Shown here piece by piece: positions 35,502 to 44,824 of a stretch of 64,000 nucleotides of DNA (the stretch's first letter is position 1; each line of letters starts with the position of its first letter). The stretch comes from an uncultured beta proteobacterium (GTDB lineage: Bacteria; Pseudomonadota; Gammaproteobacteria; Burkholderiales; SG8-39): contig CADEDU010000005.1 in assembly GCA_902826155.1 (NCBI GenBank), positions 98,550 through 162,549 on the forward strand, given 5' to 3'. The notes under the pieces were generated by a model that had not been told where the DNA came from, did no database searches, and saw nothing but the letters and a program-made list of their open reading frames with translations. A program made the translations under genes and the position numbers.

Positions 35502-36500
35502 TCAGGCCTGGTTCGTTCGCAGCAGCCCGAGTTTTGCCATCACCGGCGCGTCGGTCACGCGAAACAGAATGGCATCGCGCTCGGCGAGATGCTGGTGCGC
35601 GCGCCACGCGGGTACCGCGATCACATCGCCGCGCTCCCAGGCGATCGACTCGCCTTCGATCGTGCTGCGTCCGCTACCCTGCACGACCGTGTAGACATTG
35701 TTCGCCGTCGTCGTGAGCGATGCCGTTTCTCGGTCGGCATCGAGCGCCATCATGTGCAGCCCAAGCGTATCGAGCGCCGGGGCACCTAACTCGATACTGC
35801 GCCCGAATTGCGGATGCGAGGCAGCGCCAGCCAGGCGCGATTGCGTCGCGGCGAACGAGAAGATGTAGGGTGACTCCGGTGCAGTAGCGATCGGCTGCTG
35901 AGTGCGATCGGGATGTTCCTCGAAGAACATCGGCTCGAGCAACTGCACCAAGGGCACGTCGAGATAGTCGACCCACACGGCTGGTCGCGCGCCATCGTGG
36001 CCATGACCATGCCAGCACCACGACGGGGTCAGCACCACGTCGCCATCGTGCATCGGGATCTTCCTCGCATCGACGGTCGTGAAGGCACCGTCGCCGGCAT
36101 CGAGTACCAGGCGCAGCGCGTTGGGCGAATGGCGGTGCGAGCGTGCCATCTCCCCCGGCAGGATCGACTGATACGCCACCACCATCGTGCGCAGCGTCGC
36201 GTACTGATTGCCTTCGATCGGATTGACCAGGATGAGATTGCGCCGCTCGGCCTGCTCGGTCGAAACCAGGCGGCCCGCAGCGTCGAACGCGGCCTGTGCA
36301 TCGCGATAGTGCCAGCGATGCGGTTGGAAATTCCTGCGCGGCGCCGGCCAGATCGCAGGCTCGCGCTTGTTCCAGCCCGCGCCGATCGAGAGCTCCGCGA
36401 GCTGCGGATAGAGCACCGGCAGACTCGGTGCAGATCGCAACGCTTCACGCACGGCGGCCGCATCACGTTCCATTGTGGGCTCCTGTTGAATCGCGTTCAT
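35502..36500 (-). CDS. Gentisate 1,2-dioxygenase-like bicupin protein
   Basis: This 332-residue protein has two cupin domains. The first carries PGEMARSHRHSPNALRLVLD (about residues 100-120) and SWCWHGHGHDG, giving the His ligands of an Fe(II) site as in gentisate dioxygenase. The second has VVQGSGRSTIEG and WRAHQHL. Gentisate dioxygenases cleave the ring between carboxyl and hydroxyl carbons. The ATG at 36500 overlaps the stop of the monooxygenase gene, so hydroxylation and ring cleavage are probably successive steps. Confidence 0.88.
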   Translation of the reverse strand: MNAIQQEPTMERDAAAVREALRSAPSLPVLYPQLAELSIGAGWNKREPAIWPAPRRNFQPHRWHYRDAQAAFDAAGRLVSTEQAERRNLILVNPIEGNQYATLRTMVVAYQSILPGEMARSHRHSPNALRLVLDAGDGAFTTVDARKIPMHDGDVVLTPSWCWHGHGHDGARPAVWVDYLDVPLVQLLEPMFFEEHPDRTQQPIATAPESPYIFSFAATQSRLAGAASHPQFGRSIELGAPALDTLGLHMMALDADRETASLTTTANNVYTVVQGSGRSTIEGESIAWERGDVIAVPAWRAHQHLAERDAILFRVTDAPVMAKLGLLRTNQA

Positions 36501-38122
36501 CGACCGACAACCCGAGCCAGCCAACGTTCGGGCTGCGCGGGCAACGCGTCGGCGCGCCAGCAAGTATGCCCGTCGGGTCGTACCAGCACGAAGCGGCGTT
36601 CGTAGGCTTGTCGCGCGGGAGCGTGCTTGACATGGTGAACGGTCAGGGGAATGCGGTGCGCACTCGCACAGCGTTCGAGTTCGCCCGAGTCGGTCGCGAT
36701 ATCCCTAAAATCGAGCAGCACGAAACCTCGCCCAAACAGATCGAGCGTGGAGCGCCCGTCGGAAAATCCGCCGTCCAGCCACACGTGCGGCGCGCGCGAA
36801 CCAGGATGCGAGCCCTGCACGTAACGGCTGACTTCGAACGGTGGCGCTGGCGTTTCGTCGGGCCACAGGATCGGCGAATCGTCGTAGCGGTAACCCAGGT
36901 GAATGCCGAGCGTGAACCACTCGCGCTTCATGATTTCGGTGAAGTACGCGCCGATGCGGGCGCGGGCCGCTGCACCTGCGGCGGTGTCGTCCCACAACTC
37001 GGGCGTTGGCGGCACCGAGCACATGCGTGCCAGATTGCCGCTCGCCTCGCTCACGTTGCGCTCGGCCACTGGTTTGCGTTCCGCCGTGTAGGCATCGAGC
37101 AGCGCCTCACCGCCCCAGCCCGCGCGCGCTGCATCGAGCTTCCAAGACAGATCGACCGCATCGCCGATACCGGTGTTCATGCCGAATCCGCCAGTGGGCG
37201 ACATCATGTGCGCAGCGTCGCCCGCAATGAATACGCGGCGCGCACGAAATGTTTCGGCGACCAGTTCGCGGCGCGTCCACGGCACGATCGAGAGGATCTC
37301 GTAGTCGAACGGCTTGCCGACGGCGCGGCGGATCGCGGCGTGAATGTCATCGACCGACCACTCGCGCTTCGTCGTGGATCCGATGATCGAGAAGCGCCAC
37401 TGATCGCGACCATTGATCGCAACGATCGTGGCCCAGGTGCCTTCGGGACCGATCAGAATGGCGCGATAGCCGCGCCGGCGATCGTGTAGCGCGTCGAGAC
37501 CGTCGGTGCGAAAGATGACGTTGGTGGTGTAGGTGAGCACCGGATTGCCCTGCAGCCGAATGCCGAGCGTCTCGCGCACCACGCTGGCTGCGCCGTCGCA
37601 GCCGATCAGATACTGCGCCTCGATCGTCTCGTGAGTGCCGCGTTCCTGATCGAACACGACTGCGCGCACGCAATCAGCGTCCTGGGTGAATGACTCGAGC
37701 CGCACTCGATAGCGCAGCGTGACGTTCGCGTGCGACTGCGCAAAGCGCCGCAGGATCGGATCGAACATGTTCTGCGGACAGCGCTCGCGCCGTTGCGGCG
37801 ACTGCTCCGGCGGACGCGCCGCATGCATCGTCGGCATCGGCTCACGGCCGAGCTCCCAGCCGGTGAAGCTGGTGAGGTAGATGTTGTCCTGCGGATAGTC
37901 GCGCGGATAGGCCGAAGCCTCCACCCAAGGCACGATGCCCCATCGCCGGCAGAACTCCATGGTGCGCACGCCCACCATGTCCATGCGTGGCTGAACGATC
38001 GAGCCGTCGCCCTGCTCGACCAGCATGCATGCTTGTCCACGCCAACCGAGGTCGCCCGCCAGCGCCAGGCCGACCGGGCCGGCGCCGACGATCAGAATCG
38101 GGATGCGGATGGGGGTGGTCAC
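36497..38122 (-). CDS. FAD-dependent aromatic hydroxylase (class A monooxygenase)
   Basis: This 541-residue protein has the FAD motif IVGAGPVGLALAGDLGWRG at the N-terminus, the CDGAAS (DG) motif near residue 174 and the second FAD motif FIAGDAAHMMSPTGGFGMNTGIGD near residue 300. A C-terminal thioredoxin-like domain is typical of the MhpA/TfdB/PheA group (about residues 440-541). It hydroxylates a phenolic or salicylate-like ring with NAD(P)H and oxygen. It is followed with overlapping stop/start by the gentisate-dioxygenase-like gene. Confidence 0.92.
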   Translation of the reverse strand: MTTPIRIPILIVGAGPVGLALAGDLGWRGQACMLVEQGDGSIVQPRMDMVGVRTMEFCRRWGIVPWVEASAYPRDYPQDNIYLTSFTGWELGREPMPTMHAARPPEQSPQRRERCPQNMFDPILRRFAQSHANVTLRYRVRLESFTQDADCVRAVVFDQERGTHETIEAQYLIGCDGAASVVRETLGIRLQGNPVLTYTTNVIFRTDGLDALHDRRRGYRAILIGPEGTWATIVAINGRDQWRFSIIGSTTKREWSVDDIHAAIRRAVGKPFDYEILSIVPWTRRELVAETFRARRVFIAGDAAHMMSPTGGFGMNTGIGDAVDLSWKLDAARAGWGGEALLDAYTAERKPVAERNVSEASGNLARMCSVPPTPELWDDTAAGAAARARIGAYFTEIMKREWFTLGIHLGYRYDDSPILWPDETPAPPFEVSRYVQGSHPGSRAPHVWLDGGFSDGRSTLDLFGRGFVLLDFRDIATDSGELERCASAHRIPLTVHHVKHAPARQAYERRFVLVRPDGHTCWRADALPAQPERWLARVVGR

Positions 38123-38287
38123 GACGTCTTCGCTACGGCGATTGTTCGAAACGGTTCAGATTGCCTGAGTCTGCGCGGATTGCGCGGCATCGGGCAAGTC
38201 ATCAAGCGGATGTCGTGCGCGCGGACGTTGTCGTCGAGGTTTCGCATCGAGATAATCGATGCAGAGAAATTAAGATCGGAGGTCGAC

Positions 38288-38716
38288 ATGCGGCATCACG
38301 CCGTGCTCGCAGTGGGGTGGGTCCTGGCATTGTTCATTGGCGGCGCGGCGGCTCAAGGCCAACAGGCTTCCCAGCACGTGCGCGTGCTGACCGGGCCTAA
38401 CGGCGAACGCATCACCATGACGTTTCTCGAACCGCGCGCCAAGAACGAGCTGCTCATCAAGTTCGAAGGCATCGACGGCGAGTGGAACAACAAGGTTCTG
38501 CGCCACAAGCGCATCGTATTCGAACGCGACCACGAGAACTTCGAGCTGTGGACGGCACGCGGCGCGCCCAACTACGTGTCGATCGTGCAACGCGCATCGG
38601 TATACGACGTGTTTCCGATGGGCGCCGGTCGACCGTTGCGCATGGTGCACGATTCGGACGCATCGCAGCGTGCAGGCGCGGAGCAGTTGAGCGGTCGGGC
38701 GGCTGCGCGGCGCTGA
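38288..38716 (+). CDS. Secreted protein of unknown function, paralog 1
   Basis: This 142-residue protein has a signal peptide (AVLAVGWVLALFIGGAAAQ). The mature part reads as a single beta-rich domain containing GERITMTFLEPRAKNELLIKFEGIDGEWNNKVL, then an ENFELWTARGAPNYVSIV segment. It is clearly related to the next gene at 38815 over the whole mature length (both share GER, TMxxLEPRAK, LLIK, GI(D/E)GEW). GGAGG lies 6 bases before the ATG. No family is recognised. A periplasmic structural or binding role is possible. Confidence 0.75.
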   Translation: MRHHAVLAVGWVLALFIGGAAAQGQQASQHVRVLTGPNGERITMTFLEPRAKNELLIKFEGIDGEWNNKVLRHKRIVFERDHENFELWTARGAPNYVSIVQRASVYDVFPMGAGRPLRMVHDSDASQRAGAEQLSGRAAARR

Positions 38717-38814
38717 TCAGTGATATTCGTCTCAGTCCACGGCTGGATCCCGCACGGATCCACCGCGTCGGCCAGTGAGAATGCGGCGTTCAACTTCGAT
38801 ACTGGAGCGGCGGC

Positions 38815-39255
38815 ATGTTGAGGTTCCCGGCCCTGATTCTCACCTCGGCGCTCGTGATCGGTGCGGGCGTTGTCGCCGCGCAAACTCCAAGAGCTCACCC
38901 GGTCGCAAAGGTATTCAAAGGCGCCGAGGGTGAACGCATGACCATGGTGTACCTCGAGCCGCGGGCCAAGGATCAACTGCTGATCAAGCTCCAGGGCATC
39001 GAAGGCGAATGGGACAACACGGTGCTGCTGCACCAACGCGTGTCACTCGGCAATCAGCGCGAGAACTACGAGCTGCTGAACGTGAAGACCGATCCGAACT
39101 ACGTGACGGTCGTGTGGCGAGGCGGTGCGTACGAGGTCTACCCGAAAGGCTCGAAGCGCGCGCCGATCCGGATGAGCTACGTCGAAACCGAGTCGGCGCG
39201 CGTCGACGTGACCGCGATCGTCGACGAGTACACCAGGCGCCAGCGCTCCAACTAG
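38815..39255 (+). CDS. Secreted protein of unknown function, paralog 2
   Basis: This 146-residue protein has a signal peptide (ALILTSALVIGAGVVAAQ). It shares the core GERMTMVYLEPRAKDQLL plus GIEGEWDNTVLLH and ENYELLNVKTDPNYVTVVW with the gene just upstream, so the pair arose by tandem duplication. The C-terminus differs (VTAIVDEYTRRQRSN). Its stop lies inside a 25-base tandem repeat. Function is unknown. Confidence 0.75.
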   Translation: MLRFPALILTSALVIGAGVVAAQTPRAHPVAKVFKGAEGERMTMVYLEPRAKDQLLIKLQGIEGEWDNTVLLHQRVSLGNQRENYELLNVKTDPNYVTVVWRGGAYEVYPKGSKRAPIRMSYVETESARVDVTAIVDEYTRRQRSN

Positions 39256-39290
39256 CGCGCGCAGTCAGCGCTCCAACCAGCGCGCGCAGT
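39241..39290. repeat. 25-base tandem duplication across a stop codon
   Basis: Two copies of a 25-base unit lie head to tail at 39241-39265 and 39266-39290, with a single difference. The first contains the stop codon TAG of the upstream gene; the second has CAG at that place. A partial third copy (CAGC) follows. This is a recent-looking slippage or unequal-exchange duplication. Confidence 0.9.
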
Positions 39291-39311
39291 CAGCACACCA
39301 ATGAGGGCTTC

Positions 39312-40091
39312 ATGATTCGCGCACTTTTCGCAGCATCGATCGCCACGGTCTTGTTGAGTCTCGCTCTTGACGCGACTGCCCAGCAGCGCCGCTATACGAT
39401 GAAAGATCTGGACGCGCTTGCCGCCGGAAAGTCGTGGATCGAGCTTGCCGAGCATCTGGACGACATCGCGCCCGCGAGCCGCAATAAAGCGTGGGAACAG
39501 CTCGCCGAACGGGCCGGCATCGGCCTGCTCGAGGGAAGCGTCGCGCAGCAACGTCCGCTCGAGGGCATCATGACGAGCGAACATCTGCTTCGCCGCTATG
39601 GCCACCTTCAACGCTCGCGCTCATTCATGGACAAGCGTGCCGAAGTCGGGCTCAAGTCGTTCGAGGGTTGCTTTGCCGATCGGTGGTCGGCCGAGCATTG
39701 CGGCAAGGAACTGCGCACGTTCGTAGCGGCCGACCCCGACAACCGCGATCTGGCATTCAAGGCCGGCAAGCTTGCGCGACTGAACATGCGTGACTGGTTC
39801 GCGGCCCCATTCTTCAAGGCAGGTCTCGTGAAGGAGAGCGCGTCGCGCAGTTGCAGCGACGAAGACGTCAAGCTCGCCACGATGGCAGCGCTCGTGCTGC
39901 CCGATCACGACAACTACAGACCGTTCATCGATGCGGGTGTATCGATCGCGCGCGACCTGTGCTGGGCGCCCCTGCAAAACGCGCTGATGACTCAGCTCAA
40001 GGAGAACAACAGCTACTTCGCGGCCAACAGCTGCGCCTTCCTCAAGGCGAAATCAAGCGCGGATCCGGCCGTCGCCGCGGCGTGCAAATAG
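39312..40091 (+). CDS. Secreted helical protein of unknown function
   Basis: This 259-residue protein has a signal peptide ending DATAQQ. The mature protein is helical with six well-spaced cysteines (CFADRWSAEHC, SRSCSDEDV, DLCW, NSCAFLK, AACK) that could form disulfides in the periplasm. A segment MKDLDALAAGKSWIELAEHLDDI begins the mature part. It is convergent with the acyl-CoA ligase and the two stops touch (40091/40092). I do not recognise a family. It probably belongs with the two paralogs upstream. Confidence 0.72.
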   Translation: MIRALFAASIATVLLSLALDATAQQRRYTMKDLDALAAGKSWIELAEHLDDIAPASRNKAWEQLAERAGIGLLEGSVAQQRPLEGIMTSEHLLRRYGHLQRSRSFMDKRAEVGLKSFEGCFADRWSAEHCGKELRTFVAADPDNRDLAFKAGKLARLNMRDWFAAPFFKAGLVKESASRSCSDEDVKLATMAALVLPDHDNYRPFIDAGVSIARDLCWAPLQNALMTQLKENNSYFAANSCAFLKAKSSADPAVAAACK

Positions 40092-41627
40092 TCAGTGCGA
40101 CGGTGTAGCCAACATCCGCCTCAGTTCAACGCGCAATAGTTTCCCCGCGGGCGTGTAGGGCAAGGCATCGACGAAGTACACCGCGCGGGGCCGCTTGTGG
40201 CGGCCGATCTGCTCGCCGGACTCGAATAATGCGGTCAGCTCCGCGGCGGACAGATCCACGCCCGGGCGGCTAACCACCGCAAGCGCCGGCAACTCACCCC
40301 AGGTTGGATCAGCGATTCCGAAGGCCGCACAATCTGCGACGCCCGGATGCGTTTTCGCGACGCGCTCCAGCTCACTCGGATAGATGTTGATGCCGCCCGC
40401 GATGATCGTGTCCTTGGTGCGGCCCACCAGTGAGAGGAAGCCCGCGGAGTCGGCCGTGGCGAGATCGCCGGTCCAGGCCCAGCCGTCGTCGGAACGGAAC
40501 AGATCACGCGTCGCCGCTGCGTCATCGAAATAGCCGAGCGCGACATGCGCACCACGCGTGGCGAGCTCGCCGATTTCGCCAGGAGCCGCCGGGGTGCCGG
40601 GCGCTTTGAATACGGCTACCTCGACCATCGTGTTGGGTCTGCCGATCGACTCTGGTGCGACTCGACGTTCGTGCGGCTGCTGACTGAACAGCGGCCCGGT
40701 CTCGGTCTGACCGTAGTTCTGTACGAACCGCACCTGCGGCAGCGCGCGTTCCAGCGCCGCGACCAGCGTCGGATCGCCCGGCGCGCCGCCATAGACGATC
40801 AGCCGCAGGGAGGCCAGACGCTCCGCGTCGAACGCCGGGTGCTTGAGCAGCATCGCCAGTTGGGTGGGCACCGCGAACGCGCCGGTGATGCGATGACGCT
40901 CGACCGCCGCGATGAACGCCTGCGGGTCCCATCCATGCATGACGACGATCTTCGCCCCGGCGCAGATGCCGGTCTGAAACCAGGTGTACAGGCCGGCGGC
41001 GTGATAGAGCGGCGAGGCGAGTGCGAGTACGTCGTCGGGCTGCAGCGCGAAGTCGGCGAGCGACACCTGCGACGATAGCCATCGTCCGTGATGCGGCTGG
41101 ATCGCACCCTTCGGAAAGCCGGTGGTGCCGCTGGTGAACAGGATTGCGCTTGCACTGTGTGGCTCGATGGTGCAGGGCGGGGGCACATCGGCCTGACCGT
41201 GCAGCACCGATCCGAGCGTGGGGCGCATCGTTGAAACCGCCTCGTCGATGAACACGACCCGGCGTGCGGGCAGATGTTGACTGGCAACCGCAACCAGTGA
41301 CTGCAACGCCGGATCGATGAAGAGCGCCGCCAGTGGCACTTTCTTCAGCGCATAGTCGAGCTCCGCGGCGGCGAACCGCACCGGCAGATGCACCGACACC
41401 GCCGCTGCTTTGGCGATGCCAAAGTAAATCGTGGCGTAGTGCTCGCTGTTGCCCGCGAGAATGCCGACGCGATCGCCCGGCGCGATTCCCAGCGTGCGCA
41501 GTCCATGCGCGCAGCGGTTGGCCAGCGCATTGAGCTCGGCGTAGGTGGTCGAGCGATCGCCGTCGACGAGCGCGACCCGATCGCCGAAGCGCCGTGCGCT
41601 CGCCTCGAGCAACTCACCGATCAGCAT
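40092..41627 (-). CDS. AMP-dependent acyl-CoA ligase
   Basis: This 511-residue ANL-superfamily enzyme has the phosphate loop FTSGTTGFPKGAI, QNYGQTETGP, WTGDLA with the ATP-ribose Asp, hinge GRTKDTIIAGGINIYPSE and the C-terminal catalytic Lys in YTPAGKLLR. It adenylates a carboxylate and forms a CoA thioester. It lies 9 bases after a molybdenum hydroxylase large-subunit gene on the same strand, so the two are likely co-expressed; a CoA-activated aromatic or heteroaromatic acid is a plausible substrate. Confidence 0.92.
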   Translation of the reverse strand: MLIGELLEASARRFGDRVALVDGDRSTTYAELNALANRCAHGLRTLGIAPGDRVGILAGNSEHYATIYFGIAKAAAVSVHLPVRFAAAELDYALKKVPLAALFIDPALQSLVAVASQHLPARRVVFIDEAVSTMRPTLGSVLHGQADVPPPCTIEPHSASAILFTSGTTGFPKGAIQPHHGRWLSSQVSLADFALQPDDVLALASPLYHAAGLYTWFQTGICAGAKIVVMHGWDPQAFIAAVERHRITGAFAVPTQLAMLLKHPAFDAERLASLRLIVYGGAPGDPTLVAALERALPQVRFVQNYGQTETGPLFSQQPHERRVAPESIGRPNTMVEVAVFKAPGTPAAPGEIGELATRGAHVALGYFDDAAATRDLFRSDDGWAWTGDLATADSAGFLSLVGRTKDTIIAGGINIYPSELERVAKTHPGVADCAAFGIADPTWGELPALAVVSRPGVDLSAAELTALFESGEQIGRHKRPRAVYFVDALPYTPAGKLLRVELRRMLATPSH

Positions 41628-41636
41628 GCGTCGCGG

Positions 41637-43970
41637 CTACTTCGCGCTATGCAACGCTGCCCACACCCGCTCCGGACTGGCCGGCAGATCGAAGTGGCGG
41701 ATGCCGCGCGCGCTCAGTGCATCGAGCACCGCGTTCATCGCCGAGGGCAGCGCGCCGGCGACGCCCGATTCGCCCGCGCCTTTCACGCCGATCGGGTTGG
41801 TGGTGCACGGCACGGCGTGATGGCCGACCGCCATGCTCGGCATGTCGTCGGCGCGCGGCATCACGTAGTCCATGAACGAGGCGGTGAGCAACTGGCCGCT
41901 GCGGTCGTAGCGGATCCATTCGCCCAGCACCTGGCCCAGCCCCTGCGCGACGCCGCCATGAATCTGCCCGTCGACGATCGTCTCGTGCAGCACGTTGCCG
42001 ACATCGTCGATCGCGGAGTAGCGCACCACCTCGGTGATGCCGGTTTCCGGATCGATCTCGATCTCGCTCACGTGGCAGCCGTTGGGAAAACTCATCGAGG
42101 GCGAAACGAACTTCGCCACCGCGTCCAGCCCCTTGGCCAGTTCTTCGGGCAGATCCTTCATCGACTTGGCGCGCTGCGCCAGATCGAGGATCGGCACTGC
42201 GCGGTCGGTGCCGCTCACGCGAAAGTTGCCGTTGACGAACTCGATGTCTGCCACGGCGGCCTCAAGCACATGACCTGCGATCCGCTTGCCCTTGTCGATC
42301 GCCTCGTCGCACGCCATTGCGGTGGCGCTGCCGGCCATCATGGTCGAACGCGATGCCACCGAAGGTGTGCCAGCCGGCACTTCGTCGGAGTCGCCTTGTA
42401 CGAGTCGGATCGCGCTCGCCGGCACGCCGAGCTTGCGTGCAATCAGCGGCGGAAAGGTGGACAGATGTCCTTGCCCCATCGCCTGCACGCCGGTGCGCAG
42501 CGCCACCTTGCCGTCGGCTTCGAAGCGCAGATCGACCGTCTCATCGAGGATGCCGCCGGCCACTTCCAGAAAACAGCACATGCCGATGCCGCGCAGTTTG
42601 CCCGTGCGCGCCGAGGTGGCGCGACGCGCGGCGAAGCCTTTCCAGTCGGCCAAGGCCAGCGCCTTGTCCATGATCGTTTCGAACTCGCCCGAGTCGTACA
42701 GCATGCCGGTGGCCGCCTTGTACGGCATCGCGCTCGCCGGAATGAAGTTGCGCCGGCGCAGTTCGCTGCGTTCGATGTTCATTTCGCGCGCGGCCTGATC
42801 GAGCAGATACTCGACCACGTAGATCGCTTCGGGTCGTCCGGCGCCGCGATACGGCCCAAGCGGCGTCGAGTTGGTGAGTACCACCTTGATGTTTGTCTGG
42901 ATCGCCGGGATCGCGTAGACGCTCGACAGGCAGTTCTTGGTGTTGCTGGTGGTGAAGATCGCGCCGAACGTCGTCACGTATGCGCCCATCCCGACCAGAT
43001 TCGACACGCGCAGCGCGAGGATCTTGCCGTTGGCATCGAGCGCCATCTCGCCTTCGATCACCCCGTCGCGCGCATGCGTGTCGGTGACGAAACTCTCCAG
43101 CCGCGTGGCGCGCCACTTCACCGGCTTGCCGACCTGACGCGCCGCGAACATGATCGCCGCGTACTCCGGATACGTGTACGCCTTCATGCCGAACCCGCCG
43201 CCCACGTCGTAGGTGAGCACGCGGATCTGTTGCGGCGGCACCTTGAACACCTGCTCGGCCAGCTGCTTGCGCACGATCGCCACGCCCTGCGTGCTGGCGG
43301 TCAGCGTGTAGCGCTGCGCCTTGGCGTCCCACTGGCCGATCGCCGCGCGCGGCTCCATCGCCGCCGGTGCGATGCGTGTGTCTTCGAGCTTGGTGCGAAC
43401 GACGTGCGTGGCCCGCTTGAACGCGGCCTCCACCGCGGCGACGTCGCCATCCTGCCAGTCGAGTGCGATGTTGCCCGGCGCTTGCGGCCAAAGCTGCGCT
43501 GCACTCGCGGCGCTGGCGCTAACCGCATCGGCCGCCGCCGGTAGCTCATGCAGATCGGCGCTCACGCGCTCGGCTGCGTCATCGGCCTGCGCCTGTGTGG
43601 TGGCGACCACAAGCGCGATCGCCTCGCCGATGTAACGCACGCGTTCGCCGGCCATGATCGGCGCCGACGCACCGAACATCGGCTTGCCGTCGCGCCCGGG
43701 AATCACCAGCGCCGGACCGATGCCGCCGAGGCCGGCCGCGGCGGTGTCCTTGCCGGTGATCACGGCGAGCACCCCGGGCATCGCACGTGCGGCCGCCGTG
43801 TCGAGGGCGCGAACCTCTGCGTGGGCGAGCGTCGAGCGCACGAACGCGGCGTACACCTGCCCGGGCTCGTTCACGTCGTCGCTGAAACGGCCGCGACCGG
43901 TGAGCAAGGGCGCGTCTTCGCTGCGCACGGTGTCGCGGCTGCTGCCGAAGCGCGAGGTTGTCTGCGTCAT
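41637..43970 (-). CDS. CoxL-type molybdenum hydroxylase large subunit, no partner genes
   Basis: This 777-residue protein of the CO-dehydrogenase/aldehyde-oxidase large-subunit family has RSEDAPLLTGRGRFSDD near the N-terminus, the molybdopterin loop DVGGGFGMKAYTYPEY, GPYRGAGRPEA as in form II CoxL, and the active-site GVKGAGESG with the expected Glu. ATG 43970 follows GGAGGA; a TTG 12 bases upstream is less likely. No [2Fe-2S] or FAD subunit is adjacent, so it must borrow partners. It lies upstream of the acyl-CoA ligase and is divergent from the GST gene. Confidence 0.92.
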   Translation of the reverse strand: MTQTTSRFGSSRDTVRSEDAPLLTGRGRFSDDVNEPGQVYAAFVRSTLAHAEVRALDTAAARAMPGVLAVITGKDTAAAGLGGIGPALVIPGRDGKPMFGASAPIMAGERVRYIGEAIALVVATTQAQADDAAERVSADLHELPAAADAVSASAASAAQLWPQAPGNIALDWQDGDVAAVEAAFKRATHVVRTKLEDTRIAPAAMEPRAAIGQWDAKAQRYTLTASTQGVAIVRKQLAEQVFKVPPQQIRVLTYDVGGGFGMKAYTYPEYAAIMFAARQVGKPVKWRATRLESFVTDTHARDGVIEGEMALDANGKILALRVSNLVGMGAYVTTFGAIFTTSNTKNCLSSVYAIPAIQTNIKVVLTNSTPLGPYRGAGRPEAIYVVEYLLDQAAREMNIERSELRRRNFIPASAMPYKAATGMLYDSGEFETIMDKALALADWKGFAARRATSARTGKLRGIGMCCFLEVAGGILDETVDLRFEADGKVALRTGVQAMGQGHLSTFPPLIARKLGVPASAIRLVQGDSDEVPAGTPSVASRSTMMAGSATAMACDEAIDKGKRIAGHVLEAAVADIEFVNGNFRVSGTDRAVPILDLAQRAKSMKDLPEELAKGLDAVAKFVSPSMSFPNGCHVSEIEIDPETGITEVVRYSAIDDVGNVLHETIVDGQIHGGVAQGLGQVLGEWIRYDRSGQLLTASFMDYVMPRADDMPSMAVGHHAVPCTTNPIGVKGAGESGVAGALPSAMNAVLDALSARGIRHFDLPASPERVWAALHSAK

Positions 43971-44138
43971 GGTGTCCTCCAATGTTGCGTCAATCGATTT
44001 GTGATCTGCCGATGGCGCAGATTAGCGCAGATCGATGGCAACCGATCACACGCGCAGGGTCGTTCGCGTTCGATCGAATCCCTCATAATCGCCGGCGCTT
44101 TTCCACCCCTTCCAACACTCCGATCGAGGAGGCCGACG

Positions 44139-44768
44139 ATGCTGAAGATCTATGGGCAGTGGCAGTCACGCGCATTTCGCGTTGCCTGGTTGTGCAAGGA
44201 GTCGAACATTCCGTTCGAGCACGTCAACGTGACCATCATGGTGCCCGATGCGACTGCGAAGTCCGACTGGTACCTCAAGCTCAACCCCAACGGACGGCTG
44301 CCGACCATCGATGACGACGGTTTCGTGATGTGGGAGTCGGCGGCGATCAATCTCTACCTGGCCGAGAAGTACAACAGCCCGCTCTATCCGAAAGACGCAG
44401 CAGGCAAGGGCCGCATGCTGCAGTGGGCGTTCTACATCGCGAACGACGTCGAGATCCCGATGACGTTCGTATTCCAGCATCGGTTCCGGTTTCCGCCGGA
44501 GAAGCGCGATCCGAAGATCGCCGAGGCGAACGAGCCGACGCTGCTTGCCAAGCTGAAGGTGATCGAGAGCCAGCTCAATCAGACGCCGTATCTGCAGGGC
44601 GACAAATGGGGCATGGCCGATCTGATCCCGGCGAGCGTGCTGTATTCGCTGTTCGCGATGAAGTACGAGCGGCTGGCCGACTATCCCAAGCTCAAAACGT
44701 GGCTCGAGGCGTCGGTGAATCGCCCCGCGGCGATCGAGGCGCGGCGGCTGCGGGGGGAGCAGATCTAG
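44139..44768 (+). CDS. Glutathione S-transferase family protein
   Basis: This 209-residue protein has an N-terminal thioredoxin-like domain (LKIYGQWQSRAFRVAWLCKES, with a Ser in the catalytic-region loop, and GRLPTIDDDGFVMWESAAI for glutathione binding) and an all-helical C-terminal domain with KWGMADLIPASVLY near residue 160. It is probably a Ser/Tyr-class GST or a maleylacetoacetate-isomerase-like enzyme. A strong GAGGAGG site precedes the ATG. It sits between two molybdenum hydroxylase large-subunit genes and may detoxify or isomerise a ring product. Confidence 0.9.
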   Translation: MLKIYGQWQSRAFRVAWLCKESNIPFEHVNVTIMVPDATAKSDWYLKLNPNGRLPTIDDDGFVMWESAAINLYLAEKYNSPLYPKDAAGKGRMLQWAFYIANDVEIPMTFVFQHRFRFPPEKRDPKIAEANEPTLLAKLKVIESQLNQTPYLQGDKWGMADLIPASVLYSLFAMKYERLADYPKLKTWLEASVNRPAAIEARRLRGEQI

Positions 44769-44797
44769 CGGCGTCGCGGTCGCGATGCCGCGGCACT

Positions 44798-44824
44798 AAG
44801 GCGGCGCGTATCGCGCGCCGCCTT
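44798..44824. terminator. 11-bp perfect hairpin, bidirectional terminator
   Basis: AAGGCGGCGCG (44798-44808) pairs with CGCGCCGCCTT (44814-44824) across a 5-base loop. It lies between the convergent GST gene (stop at 44768) and a molybdenum hydroxylase gene whose stop codon begins at 44824. Flanking A and T pairs give it the look of an intrinsic terminator usable in both directions, though the T run is short. Confidence 0.7.

Noticed and set aside
41388..43544. A 718-residue plus-strand open frame
   Set aside because: It is a shadow of the CoxL-type gene on the minus strand, with Arg/His-rich low-complexity composition.
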